A stretch of 64,000 nt of DNA, from assembly GCA_964549635.1 (NCBI GenBank), contig CAZJVJ010000002.1, positions 1-64,000 of the forward strand, in the 5' to 3' direction. Position numbers and translations under genes: made by a program. The notes below the pieces were generated by a model. It did not search any database and was not told the DNA's origin. It worked only from the letters and a program-made list of their open reading frames with translations. Every line of letters starts with the position of its first letter. Within the stretch, counting starts at the first letter, position 1. This document shows positions 34,153 to 42,764 of the stretch, piece after piece. Origin of the DNA: VGNY01 sp964549635. Lineage in GTDB: Bacteria; Chloroflexota; Dehalococcoidia; GIF9; UBA5629.

Positions 34153-36453
34153 TTATTTAACAAATTCAAAGATTTTCACTTCTGGGACCGAGCCACCGCC
34201 AGGCAATGTCTTGGAACCTTTAGAGCTGTAAACCAGTTTATAGTGTTCCAATTTCTCGAGGGGCACGGGACTGGCGAATGGGTTGGTACCCACAATCCGG
34301 TGCATGCCTGTTTTTTGACTGGCAACAAAGTCCTTAGCTTCTGCATAGGTGGGAAAAGATTGTATGCCAGTTATCTCTTTGTATTTTTGACCTTCGGGGC
34401 TTACCCTTTCCCTGTACGAAACCACTGTGCAGTTTCTGGGTACTATTCGTTTCCCATCGAAATTGTACAATCTGACAACCAACGAGCGGTAGTACTCTGG
34501 ATAAAATACTAACACTGGCTCAGCAACGTTGCCGCGTGGTTGATAATATAAATCGTAAAAATCTTCCGGCTTGTTACCGCTAAGCGTTGCCAGCGCCCGA
34601 AATTTTCCACCTATTGTCATGGCTGTCGCATAGTCAACAATTATGTATTTCGAATTCCACTTTTCTTGCAGGATTTTGTTGGCTGACGCCTCGTCCTGGG
34701 CAACAAAAAAACCAGCTTCGCCGAGGTTATGAGTGTAAGGATTAGAGGTGGGTATTCGATGTCCCATTCGTGTTATCCAGTAGCCATAATCCCACCAGGC
34801 AGTAACGCTATAAACAGTTTCAGGGTAGTCAAGTTGTCTTTCATAAAGTGCATAGTAGAAATCGGGTTTGCCGAACGGTTCTGGAGTATTGTTTTTAAGC
34901 CAATGGAGAGCTTCACACCATGCGTCGCTCGGGGCAAAAGCCGCCTGGGTGGCGGTGTCTTTAGCTCTTCCAATATTGGGGAAGAAAACAAGGAAAAAGA
35001 CAACGATTATTGCCAGTGCCATGTTTGCTCGACGATCAAGGCGAGAGCCAACTCGTTGTTTCCTTTCTTTTTTCTTCACAGCAAATGTTTCGGATAGGAC
35101 AGTTGCTGGTACTTTGAAGCCGCTAAATTCAAGGACTAACCACGAGATATACCCGGTAAGCAGTGCCACATTAACAGCATAGTAGTAGCCAAAACGCCGC
35201 ATGGATAGAGTAGCTGCCAGTATTATGCAACTCCAAATTAGAAGCAGCATCTTGTCAGCCTCGCTGCGTTTAATGGCAAAGTAGATCAGTATGCCCAAAG
35301 AGATTAAAGAGAGGAAAAAGCTGGTAGTGAAATTGCCCCAGGCTATAGCCAGCGAGAAGTGACCACCCGGAAACAGCAGAGGCTGCATCTCAAGCACAGT
35401 GGTGCCAATAGGCCAAGAAAAGATACCCAAATGCCCCAGCATAGTTTTGAGAAGTGATGGATTGACACCATAGAATATCCCTAAACCGAGTATGCCAACC
35501 CCTGCGAGAGCTGCTGGATAAAGAGCTGGATGCTTATGACGCCTAGCCATGAGCCCGGAAATCAAAGCTAATACTATGGGAATAATAATAGCAATAGCCA
35601 GGGAAGCTAAAGACACTCTGTTCGTAGTTCCGGCCAAGGATATCACCAAGGTGGTGATAAAAGTAACCGTGCTGATAAAGCTGAGATACGCTGTAGGCCT
35701 GCGTCTTAAATGGTCGGTAATGAACTGTACGATAAGATAGATGAAGATAATAAAGACAAAAAGAGGTGCCCCTTGCCAGGTGAGAAAATAAATTCCCAAA
35801 AAAATACCAGCAAGTAAACTATAGACGGCTGGTTTGACCATATTGCTCCAGTTCAGTTCCTTTATCTGTTGGAAGGTTAGCCCCTTTTCACCTGCGCTCT
35901 TAATTGCGAAAATGAGAAACAGCATGGCAGTCGTGGTAAATAACACTTCGGCAACGTGGTAATCAGTAAAGCCGAGTATTGACCTTCCTAAGAATTCCCC
36001 CGGGACAATGCCAACCAGGCCAGCGCTTATAACCCCTGCCCATCGGTTGAACACTGCGTTACCTATAAAGTAGACAGGCACAACAACTAGAGCACCCAGC
36101 ACAGCGGGGAAATATACTCCGATGACATCGATAGTGTGCTGTGTAGGGGAGCCTAGTCCGAAAATCCAGATAATGCCAGCAAGTAGATAGACAAAGAAGG
36201 TAGTAAAACCGGTAATATCAAATCCGCCGGGGTACAGGAGGTAAGGATCAAAGGGGATAAGATTAGGAAAGTTGTGGGCAAGATTATCAACAAGTCGCAT
36301 AAAGAAATAAGCATCGATGCCGGTAAGCTTTATCCAGTCACCCGCAAACACCTTGTCGTGAGGCGGAATGATTCGAAGGCACAAGGCAACCACAAAGAAG
36401 AATGTTACCAGTATGCTTGTAGCGAGCTCTTGGCGAAACTTTCTCGGGTGCAT
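34153..36453 (-). CDS. STT3/AglB/PglB-type oligosaccharyltransferase
   Basis: This 766-residue protein is of the STT3 class, which transfers a lipid-linked glycan onto Asn of secreted proteins. An N-terminal block of about a dozen membrane helices (to roughly residue 480) includes the first external-loop acidic motif (TGIDAYFFMRLVDN, analogous to the D-x-Y region of AglB). It is followed by a soluble domain with the signature WWDYG (VTAWWDYGYWITRMGHR, near residue 553), the sequon-binding motif. STT3-type enzymes are general in archaea and eukaryotes but patchy in bacteria. It stands alone between long intergenic stretches; DPM-like glycosyltransferase and sugar-nucleotide genes lie about 8 kb away. 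The surface proteins at 7594-22017 are potential acceptors (inference). Confidence 0.85.
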   Translation of the reverse strand: MHPRKFRQELATSILVTFFFVVALCLRIIPPHDKVFAGDWIKLTGIDAYFFMRLVDNLAHNFPNLIPFDPYLLYPGGFDITGFTTFFVYLLAGIIWIFGLGSPTQHTIDVIGVYFPAVLGALVVVPVYFIGNAVFNRWAGVISAGLVGIVPGEFLGRSILGFTDYHVAEVLFTTTAMLFLIFAIKSAGEKGLTFQQIKELNWSNMVKPAVYSLLAGIFLGIYFLTWQGAPLFVFIIFIYLIVQFITDHLRRRPTAYLSFISTVTFITTLVISLAGTTNRVSLASLAIAIIIPIVLALISGLMARRHKHPALYPAALAGVGILGLGIFYGVNPSLLKTMLGHLGIFSWPIGTTVLEMQPLLFPGGHFSLAIAWGNFTTSFFLSLISLGILIYFAIKRSEADKMLLLIWSCIILAATLSMRRFGYYYAVNVALLTGYISWLVLEFSGFKVPATVLSETFAVKKKERKQRVGSRLDRRANMALAIIVVFFLVFFPNIGRAKDTATQAAFAPSDAWCEALHWLKNNTPEPFGKPDFYYALYERQLDYPETVYSVTAWWDYGYWITRMGHRIPTSNPYTHNLGEAGFFVAQDEASANKILQEKWNSKYIIVDYATAMTIGGKFRALATLSGNKPEDFYDLYYQPRGNVAEPVLVFYPEYYRSLVVRLYNFDGKRIVPRNCTVVSYRERVSPEGQKYKEITGIQSFPTYAEAKDFVASQKTGMHRIVGTNPFASPVPLEKLEHYKLVYSSKGSKTLPGGGSVPEVKIFEFVK

Positions 36454-36712
36454 CTATCAGTCTTGCCCAGATTATAATCTGCCTCCGCTTGTGTCGCAAG
36501 GGTAGAGCCTTCGGGCACTATTGCAAAGAGAATTAATTTAATTAAAACTGGGATAGCGAAACATAAGGTTCTTTTTGGGTCTGTTTGAGTTAGTAATAAT
36601 TACCTTTGTTTGTTACCTATAGAATCCAGCGAATTAATCTGCATGCCTCGGTAAAATGTTTGATGCGGTTCGTTGATATGACTATGGTGTCAAAATAAAG
36701 GGGTTAGCTGTT

Positions 36713-37678
36713 GTGAGGTACGAGTCTATTTATCATGACAAAGATGATGGACTACATCTGCACAAAGGCGATGGCTACTATGAATGGTGGTATTTTGATG
36801 CTCAGTTTGATAATGGATATTCATGTGTGTTAACGTGGCATTGGCGAAATGTTTTTTTTGAAGCCACATATTCCTACCATTCAGATATTCGTTTATACCC
36901 CCGGTGGAACACGGCGTGTTGGGATGGCTGCTGTGAAGCCGAAGGAGTGCAGAGCATGTGAAGATGGCTGTGATGTACAGATGGGAGACAGTTTTTGCCG
37001 ACAAGAGGGCGGTTCATATAGGGTTAGGATGCACGCCAAAGGTGTTGGAGCTGAACTGGTATTCCGAGGTGTTCTCCCGGGCATTTGAGCCATTATCTGG
37101 TTTCGTATAACGCTCTAGCCTGGCTGAGCATGGGCATACCATTGCTCTACCCAGGGGTGTAGTTGAGGATGGTCTTTATCTCGACGGTCAGATTCTGCCC
37201 GTTGAGCGATGGAAATATCACGCTCACAATTGGGGTAGTGTAAACATGTACGAATGCTTCGGTGGCTGGTACTGGGGACGTCTCTTTGACCCTGCTTACA
37301 CGCTGATTTGTGCGTGGATGTTACCATTAAAGGAAGAAAAACAAAATCCTCTAATCTGTATTTAGCTACGCGTGATAAGCCATTACTGGCTACGGACGAA
37401 TTGCAGTTTATCGTAGAAAGAACAGACACCGATGATATTACGGGAAAATCTATCGCAAGGGACATTCTGATAAAGAGCCAAGGAAGGGGAGCTGTCCAAT
37501 TTGAGTGCCGTCTGAACACAAAAAAGGTAGTCGAGAGTGGCAGGTTACCACAAACAACCGATTGGTTGTAATACACTTGAGATTTCTAGCTGATTGGCAG
37601 GCTGAAATTGAAGGCAATGGAGTTGCTGATAAAGTATCTGGCGAAGCGGTTCACGAATTTCTTCTCTTGAAAGAGTAG
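36713..37678 (+). pseudogene. CrtC/AttH-like lipocalin gene, frameshifted
   Basis: The GTG at 36713 opens a frame with GDGYYEWWYFDAQFDNGYS, the N-terminal signature of the carotenoid 1,2-hydratase (CrtC)/AttH lipocalin-like family. The protein continues in another frame (PTIQIFVYTPGGTRRVGM, then CDVQMGDSF), and in a third as ERWKYHAHNWGSVNMYE and FGGWYWGRLFDPAYT, the second family signature. It ends with VADKVSGEAVHEFLLLKE and a stop at 37676. At least three frameshifts are needed to join these pieces, so it is a pseudogene unless the assembly has errors here. Confidence 0.75.
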
Positions 37679-37908
37679 TGCAGTTTCCCTTCGTTTGTTC
37701 TTTCTGTTTTTAGTTCCCCCACGATTTCATCTTTCGGGCATCCTTTTGTTAGAAGCAAGCTTGCCCCACTAAGCAAGCTTAATTCCCGAATTTGTTTCGC
37801 ACCAATTTGATGCTCTGGCATCAACTAAAAGGCAGTGGAGGCAAATGAAGTTGGTCTATTATCCAGAGACGCCCTTTCCTTGCTCGAGGTAGGGACAGGA
37901 AGTCCCTA

Positions 37909-37937
37909 TTGACTTTCATCTCGCTTCGAGCTATTCT
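37909..37937 (+). promoter_or_regulatory. promoter of the cobalamin salvage operon
   Basis: TTGACT (37909-37914), 17 bases, TATTCT (37932-37937). It lies just upstream of the riboswitch, with a start site predicted near 37944, so the whole aptamer would be in the leader. Confidence 0.7.
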
Positions 37938-37956
37938 ATTCTAAAAAATTGAATTT

Positions 37957-38095
37957 GGTGGGGTGTCCGAGGGTGACCGAGGGCTTAAATGAGATGCAAA
38001 CCGGTGTAATTCCGGTACAGTCCCGCCTGCTGTAACAGTCAGAACGTCGGCCCTACCAGGTCAAAAAACTGCCTCCGCGGAGTAAGGGGGTGGGA
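37957..38095 (+). ncRNA. cobalamin riboswitch
   Basis: The leader contains the conserved core of the B12 aptamer: GGTGTAATTCCGG, then CAGTCCCGCCTGCTGTAA (the B12 box, usually CCCGCCACTGTAA), then a distal CAGTCAGAACGTCGGCCC segment. It is followed by a rho-independent terminator at 38117 and then by corrinoid uptake and salvage genes. Bound cobalamin should cause premature termination. The box differs from consensus by a few bases, so the aptamer boundaries are approximate. Confidence 0.85.
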
Positions 38096-38116
38096 TTTAT
38101 TACTTTATACCAAATC

Positions 38117-38144
38117 CCTTTGCTTTCCGGAGCAAAGGTTTTTT
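38117..38144 (+). terminator. rho-independent terminator of the riboswitch
   Basis: An 8-bp stem CCTTTGCT (38117-38124) and AGCAAAGG (38131-38138) with a 6-base loop is followed by TTTTTT. It lies between the aptamer and the first gene of the operon, as expected for the expression platform. Confidence 0.85.
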
Positions 38145-38210
38145 GTTTTACTCTACACATATGTGAGGCATACAAAATGTGGGCCGTGAGCTAGTAAGGA
38201 TTTTCTACGA

Positions 38211-39290
38211 ATGGCATTAGAACTTCTCAAAAGGGTGACCATGCACAGAAGCGTTGCTGTCTATCCCAAATGGTGGCGCGGTCGTGTCTACGCCATAATT
38301 GGATTAGCATTACTGCTGGGCGTAACTTTGATGGTGACTTTGGCTGTAGGTAGCACACACATATCTATCGGTACAGTGTGGCATATTTTTATGTCCAAAA
38401 TGCCTTTTATCCAAAGTGATTCTGCCTGGTCGAAAAGCCTAGAAACGATTGTGTTTGATATACGCTTGCCACGACTGCTTTTAGCCGGTCTGGTGGGGGC
38501 AGCTCTGGCTGTAGCTGGAGCTACATACCAGGGACTTTTCCGGAATCCTCTGGCTGATCCTTATCTTATCGGTGTCGCTCAAGGGGCCGCCTTTGGAGCT
38601 GTAGCTGGGTTCTTACTACCAGTATCCTGGCAGGCTGGCTTTATTCCGTTGCTGGCATTTTCAGGGGCTCTTTTGGCAGTAGCTGTCGTTTACTCTATAG
38701 CTCGGGTTGGTAAAACGCTACCCATGACGACTCTTGTATTAGCTGGTGTTGCCCTTGGTGCCTTTTTGGCGGCAATTACTTCATATTTGATGATAGTATC
38801 CGGAGACAAATTGCATGGCATAATTTCGTGGCTTCTAGGTACATTTTCATTAACCAACTGGCGGCAGGTGATGGTGGTGCTTCCCTATATCTTTGTGGGC
38901 ATAGTAATTATCTGGCTTCATGCCCGACCTCTGAATGTGATGCAGCTTGACGAGGAGCAGGCACAGCAACTAGGGATTAATGTGGAGCAAGTCAAGCTAG
39001 TTTTGCTTGGTGCAGCTACGTTGATAACTGCTGCGGCAGTTTGCTTTTGTGGAATCATCGGCTTTGTGGGAATTATAGTTCCGCATGCGGTACGCCTTAT
39101 CTGGGGTCCTGACCACCGGTTTTTGCTTCCACTGACAACTTTTGCTGGAGCCATTTTTTTAATTCTAGCTGATGCTGCTGCTCGAACGGTACTTGCCCCT
39201 ACTGAGGTACCCGTAGGTATTGTCACTGCCTTTTTGGGTGCTCCCTTTTTCCTATATCTCTTGCGACAAAAGAAGAGGGCAATTTTCTAA
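38211..39290 (+). CDS. btuC: corrinoid ABC transporter permease, BtuC/FecCD family
   Basis: This 359-residue integral membrane protein has about ten hydrophobic helices and the FecCD/BtuC pattern (AVAGATYQGLFRNPLADPYL, then CGIIGFVGIIVPHAVRL). Such permeases import vitamin B12 or iron chelates with a paired ATPase and a binding protein. Its position directly behind a cobalamin riboswitch and ahead of cobamide-assembly genes points to corrinoids. The ATPase gene follows with no gap. No BtuF-type binding protein gene is present in the cluster. Confidence 0.9.
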   Translation: MALELLKRVTMHRSVAVYPKWWRGRVYAIIGLALLLGVTLMVTLAVGSTHISIGTVWHIFMSKMPFIQSDSAWSKSLETIVFDIRLPRLLLAGLVGAALAVAGATYQGLFRNPLADPYLIGVAQGAAFGAVAGFLLPVSWQAGFIPLLAFSGALLAVAVVYSIARVGKTLPMTTLVLAGVALGAFLAAITSYLMIVSGDKLHGIISWLLGTFSLTNWRQVMVVLPYIFVGIVIIWLHARPLNVMQLDEEQAQQLGINVEQVKLVLLGAATLITAAAVCFCGIIGFVGIIVPHAVRLIWGPDHRFLLPLTTFAGAIFLILADAAARTVLAPTEVPVGIVTAFLGAPFFLYLLRQKKRAIF

Positions 39291-40088
39291 ATGTTAAATT
39301 TACGCCTAAATGAAGTTAGCTTAGGCTATGGCAAACGAATAGTGTTGCACAGTATCAGCTTGGAAGCTAGACCAGGAGAAATACTTGGCATCATTGGTCC
39401 AAATGGTTCGGGAAAATCAACGTTGATTCGTGGTATGACGAAATTTATTCAACCAACTTCAGGGCAAATTTTTGTGGATGGAAAAGACATATCGAAGATG
39501 AGTCGCCAAGATTTAGCCCGCCTGGTGGCTGTTGTGCCACAAAACCCTGTGTTACCGGAACTGTTCACTGCCTTTGAAGTCGTATTGCTGGGGCGGACAC
39601 CACATCTGGGGCTTTTTCGATACGAAAGCAAAAATGACCTGCGCATTGTGCAAGAGGCGATGAAAGCTACACACACGCTTGCTTTCGCTGAGCGCAGGGT
39701 GAGTGAACTTTCCGGCGGGGAAAGGCAACGTTTGACCATCGCCAGAGCATTGGCTCAAGAACCAAAAATAATCCTGATGGATGAGCCGACTGCTAATCTT
39801 GATATTAATTACCAGATGGAAACACTGGACTTCATACGACAACTATGTCAGGAGCAAGGATTAATAGTAGTAGCAACACTGCATGACTTGAACCTGGCAG
39901 CTCAATATTGTGACCGATTGGTGATGTTGAGCAATGGAAGGGTTTATTGTCAGGGGCCACCGGAAATGGTAATAAACACACAAACCATTAAAGCAGTTTA
40001 CGGGGCTGAAGTTTACGTTTATCCTCACCCTATCAATAGTATACCGACAGCTTTAATTGTATCTGACAAAGACAGAACAAAAAGCTGA
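39291..40088 (+). CDS. btuD: corrinoid ABC transporter ATPase, BtuD/FecE family
   Basis: This 265-residue ABC ATPase has Walker A GPNGSGKSTLIRGM, signature LSGGERQRLTIARAL, Walker B IILMDEPTANLD and switch His in TLHDLNLAAQYCD. It starts immediately after the permease stop. It would drive corrinoid import through the adjacent BtuC-like permease. The C-terminal extension after residue 225 is typical of FecE/BtuD-type importers. Confidence 0.9.
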   Translation: MLNLRLNEVSLGYGKRIVLHSISLEARPGEILGIIGPNGSGKSTLIRGMTKFIQPTSGQIFVDGKDISKMSRQDLARLVAVVPQNPVLPELFTAFEVVLLGRTPHLGLFRYESKNDLRIVQEAMKATHTLAFAERRVSELSGGERQRLTIARALAQEPKIILMDEPTANLDINYQMETLDFIRQLCQEQGLIVVATLHDLNLAAQYCDRLVMLSNGRVYCQGPPEMVINTQTIKAVYGAEVYVYPHPINSIPTALIVSDKDRTKS

Positions 40089-40111
40089 AAGCCATTTTTA
40101 GGCACTTAAGA

Positions 40112-41041
40112 GTGGAGAATGTACTTATTCTGCTCATAGCTCTTGGTCTCGACCTGGCCTTTGGTGAGCCGTCTAATACCCGGCACCCAGTAGCTTGGCT
40201 GGGAAGGCTCATCTCCTTTGAGATGAAGTTAGCCCCTCAAAAAGGTAAGGTGAGGCAGTTTACCTATGGCGTCAGCATGGTCTTGGTAACAATATGTGTC
40301 ATTGCTTTGCCAATCTACCTTCTGGTCAACTGCTTGAAGGGGGTTAATACAGTGGCATATATTGCTGTTGCTGGCCCCTTACTAAAATATAGTTTTTCTT
40401 TGCGTGGGCTTAGGCAGGCAGTCAATGCGGTCAGGCGGTCGCTAGCCAGAGATGATCTAGCCGAGGCTCGTATAAATTTGAGAACTTTAGTTAGCCGTGA
40501 TACCTCCGGTCTGAATGAAAGTCACGTGATATCAGCTACAACAGAATCTGCAGCCGAAAATAGCTGTGACAGTATTGTAGCTCCACTATTTTATTTCTTG
40601 ATTTTCGGAGTACCGGGAGCAATAGCTTACCGGGTAGTTAATACCTTTGATGCTATGGTGGGGTATCATGGTAAATTCGAGTATCTGGGCAAGTTCGCTG
40701 CTAAACTAGACGACGTGGCGAACTTTTTACCCGCACGGATTACCGGGATGATAATAGTTCTGGCTGCTTTAGTCTGCAAGAAAAATATGCCCCAGGCCTG
40801 GCGCATAATGCTTCGAGACCATAGTAGAACAGAGAGCCCTAATGCTGGCTGGACAATGAGTGCTATCGCCGGTGCTCTAGGTACACAACTGGAAAAGGTC
40901 GGTCATTACAAGCTGGGTGATAACTTGGAGCCATTATCATTAGCCACCATAGATGCTGCTCTGCAAATGATTTTTGCAGTAGCCATAATCTGGAGTTTTG
41001 TGTTCATTTTGGTTGAGGTGATACGTTTTGCTGCAGCCTAA
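40112..41041 (+). CDS. cbiB: adenosylcobinamide-phosphate synthase (CbiB/CobD)
   Basis: This 309-residue membrane enzyme attaches the aminopropanol phosphate arm to adenosylcobyric acid. It shows the family opening LDLAFGEPSNTRHPVAWLGR, followed by VSRDTSGLNESHVISATTES and FNTFDAMVGYH-like sequence (VVNTFDAMVGYHGKFEYLGK). The start is GTG at 40112. It overlaps the next gene by 14 bases. Its presence shows that the salvage route can begin from cobyric acid as well as cobinamide. Confidence 0.93.
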   Translation: MENVLILLIALGLDLAFGEPSNTRHPVAWLGRLISFEMKLAPQKGKVRQFTYGVSMVLVTICVIALPIYLLVNCLKGVNTVAYIAVAGPLLKYSFSLRGLRQAVNAVRRSLARDDLAEARINLRTLVSRDTSGLNESHVISATTESAAENSCDSIVAPLFYFLIFGVPGAIAYRVVNTFDAMVGYHGKFEYLGKFAAKLDDVANFLPARITGMIIVLAALVCKKNMPQAWRIMLRDHSRTESPNAGWTMSAIAGALGTQLEKVGHYKLGDNLEPLSLATIDAALQMIFAVAIIWSFVFILVEVIRFAAA

Positions 41042-42125
41042 ACCGAACATAAGTAAACTTGCCCCATGTATCCACGGTGGGATTGATTATGCCGAGCTTA
41101 AGGGTTTGGGCATCCCGCCAGAGGCAATATTAGACTTCAGTGTTTGTTGCAATCCCTTTGGGCCGCCACCAGGCGTAAAAGAGGCCTTAGCCAGCGCCCC
41201 AATTGACAATTATCCTGACTCAGAGGCCAGCCATTTGAAACAATTGCTCGCCGAAAGGCTGAAAATAGCTGCCGACAATATTCTAATAGGTAGTGGCTCA
41301 ACCGAACTCATCAGGTTGTTGACAATTGTCTACTTCGGCAGAGATGATTTAGTGCTTATTCCGCAGCCAACTTATGGTGAGTATGAAATAGCCTGCCATA
41401 TTGTTGATGCTCAGATATTGAAGCAACCGGTGTTGTCAGGGCCGTGTTTTCGTCTAAATATTGCTGAAACAACTAACCTGATTCAAAAATACCGACCTAA
41501 AGGGGTATTCCTGTGCAATCCGAACAACCCTACCGGAGAGTACCTGAGTAAGAGAGAGGTCAAACATATTATGTTGGCTATGAAAGATGGCCTGCTTATT
41601 CTGGATGAGGCCTATATTGCCTTTACTGAAAAGGCTTGGCTGTCACAGGATTTGGTAGATAATGGCAATCTGGTTATCCTGCGATCAATGACCAAGGATT
41701 ATGCTTTAGCTGGATTGCGTCTGGGTTATGCCATAGCTGCCAAGCCGGTAATTTCTGCTCTAAAACGAGTTTGCCCACCGTGGAATGTAAATTCTTTAGC
41801 CCAGAAAGCTGGAATTGTAGCCATTAGTGTGCGAGGCTATCTGGACGAATGCAATAAAAAGATAAGCGAGGCCAAAGCTTTTCTAGTAAGAGAGCTGGAG
41901 TGTCTGGGGTTATCACCAATACCCTCGCAAACTAATTTTTTCTTGGTTAAGGTGGGCAATGCTACAAAATTCAGATTGGCGTTGCTGAAAAAGGGGTTCC
42001 TAGTTAGAGATTGCACCTCGTTCGGTTTACCCGAATATATCCGTCTGGCACCGCGCACCTTGCCTGAATGTCAGAAGTTAATCGTTGCGATTAAGGAGGT
42101 GACTAGCGCGAACCATGTCAGTTAG
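41028..42125 (+). CDS. cobD: L-threonine-O-3-phosphate decarboxylase-like aminotransferase (CobD/CobC family)
   Basis: This 365-residue PLP enzyme of fold type I resembles histidinol-phosphate aminotransferase and Salmonella CobD, which makes aminopropanol phosphate for the cobamide side chain. Visible are the N-terminal HGGIDY, GSGSTELIRLL, CNPNNPTGEYLS, LDEAYIAF, and the PLP lysine in SMTKDYALAGLRLGYA. It starts at TTG 41028, within the end of cbiB. Context supports the CobD role over HisC, and the product is exactly what CbiB needs. Confidence 0.88.
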   Translation: MLQPKPNISKLAPCIHGGIDYAELKGLGIPPEAILDFSVCCNPFGPPPGVKEALASAPIDNYPDSEASHLKQLLAERLKIAADNILIGSGSTELIRLLTIVYFGRDDLVLIPQPTYGEYEIACHIVDAQILKQPVLSGPCFRLNIAETTNLIQKYRPKGVFLCNPNNPTGEYLSKREVKHIMLAMKDGLLILDEAYIAFTEKAWLSQDLVDNGNLVILRSMTKDYALAGLRLGYAIAAKPVISALKRVCPPWNVNSLAQKAGIVAISVRGYLDECNKKISEAKAFLVRELECLGLSPIPSQTNFFLVKVGNATKFRLALLKKGFLVRDCTSFGLPEYIRLAPRTLPECQKLIVAIKEVTSANHVS

Positions 42126-42160
42126 GCATGATTTAATTTTGTTTATAATTAAGGAGGAAT

Positions 42161-42220
42161 ATGATAAAGCAGTTAATAAACGAGAAAATATTCTTCATTA
42201 CAGCAACATGTCTACAATAA
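42161..42220 (+). CDS. possible 19-residue leader peptide before cobO
   Basis: A near-perfect ribosome site (AAGGAGG, just before ATG 42161) precedes a 20-codon frame, MIKQLINEKIFFITATCLQ, ending at 42220, 20 bases before cobO. A TATAAT-like box (42144-42149) lies immediately upstream. It could be a translated leader, a vestige of a lost gene, or chance in AT-rich DNA. No family is recognised. Confidence 0.25.
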   Translation: MIKQLINEKIFFITATCLQ

Positions 42221-42239
42221 TTAGTTTCAGGAAGGAATA

Positions 42240-42764
42240 ATGGTTGAAAAAGATTCTAAAGGTCTCGTTCATATCTACACAGGTGATGGTAAAGGCAAGA
42301 CTACGGCAGCTTTAGGTTTGGCGATGCGCGCTGTAGGACAGGGGATGAAAGTAGCTTTCATCCAGTTCCTGAAAGGGATGCAATGCGGGGAACATTTTTT
42401 TATTTCACAGTATCAACCTTTTAAAATAGTCCAGATAAGTGTTGGCAACAGTTTCGGCAAGTCTAAAGAACAGCTAGGCCGGGAAGCCCAGCAGACACTA
42501 GCTTACGCTGAACACGAGATACTTAGTGGGGCATATGACCTGGTCATTCTAGATGAAATTTTTGTCGCAGTCAGCCAAGGCCTAATAAGCGTTAAACAAG
42601 TGTTAGATTTACTAGATGAGAAACCGAGCTCGGTCGAGTTAGTTTTAACCGGTCGCGGGGCACCGCCTGAGATAGTCCAGCGGGCTGACCTGGTTACTGA
42701 AATGCTCATGATAAAACACCCCTTTACCGATGGGACAGGTGCCAGACGTGGCATCGAATATTGA
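42240..42764 (+). CDS. cobO: ATP:corrinoid adenosyltransferase (CobO/CobA type)
   Basis: This 174-residue enzyme adds the 5'-deoxyadenosyl group to cob(I)alamin or cobinamide. The P-loop YTGDGKGKTTAALGLAMRA, VAFIQFLKG and the Walker B-like LVILDEIFVAVSQGLI are present, as is the C-terminal TEMLMIKHPF. The length is normal. AGGAAGG precedes the ATG. It ends overlapping the cobT start. Adenosylation is the entry step for salvaged corrinoids. Confidence 0.95.
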   Translation: MVEKDSKGLVHIYTGDGKGKTTAALGLAMRAVGQGMKVAFIQFLKGMQCGEHFFISQYQPFKIVQISVGNSFGKSKEQLGREAQQTLAYAEHEILSGAYDLVILDEIFVAVSQGLISVKQVLDLLDEKPSSVELVLTGRGAPPEIVQRADLVTEMLMIKHPFTDGTGARRGIEY

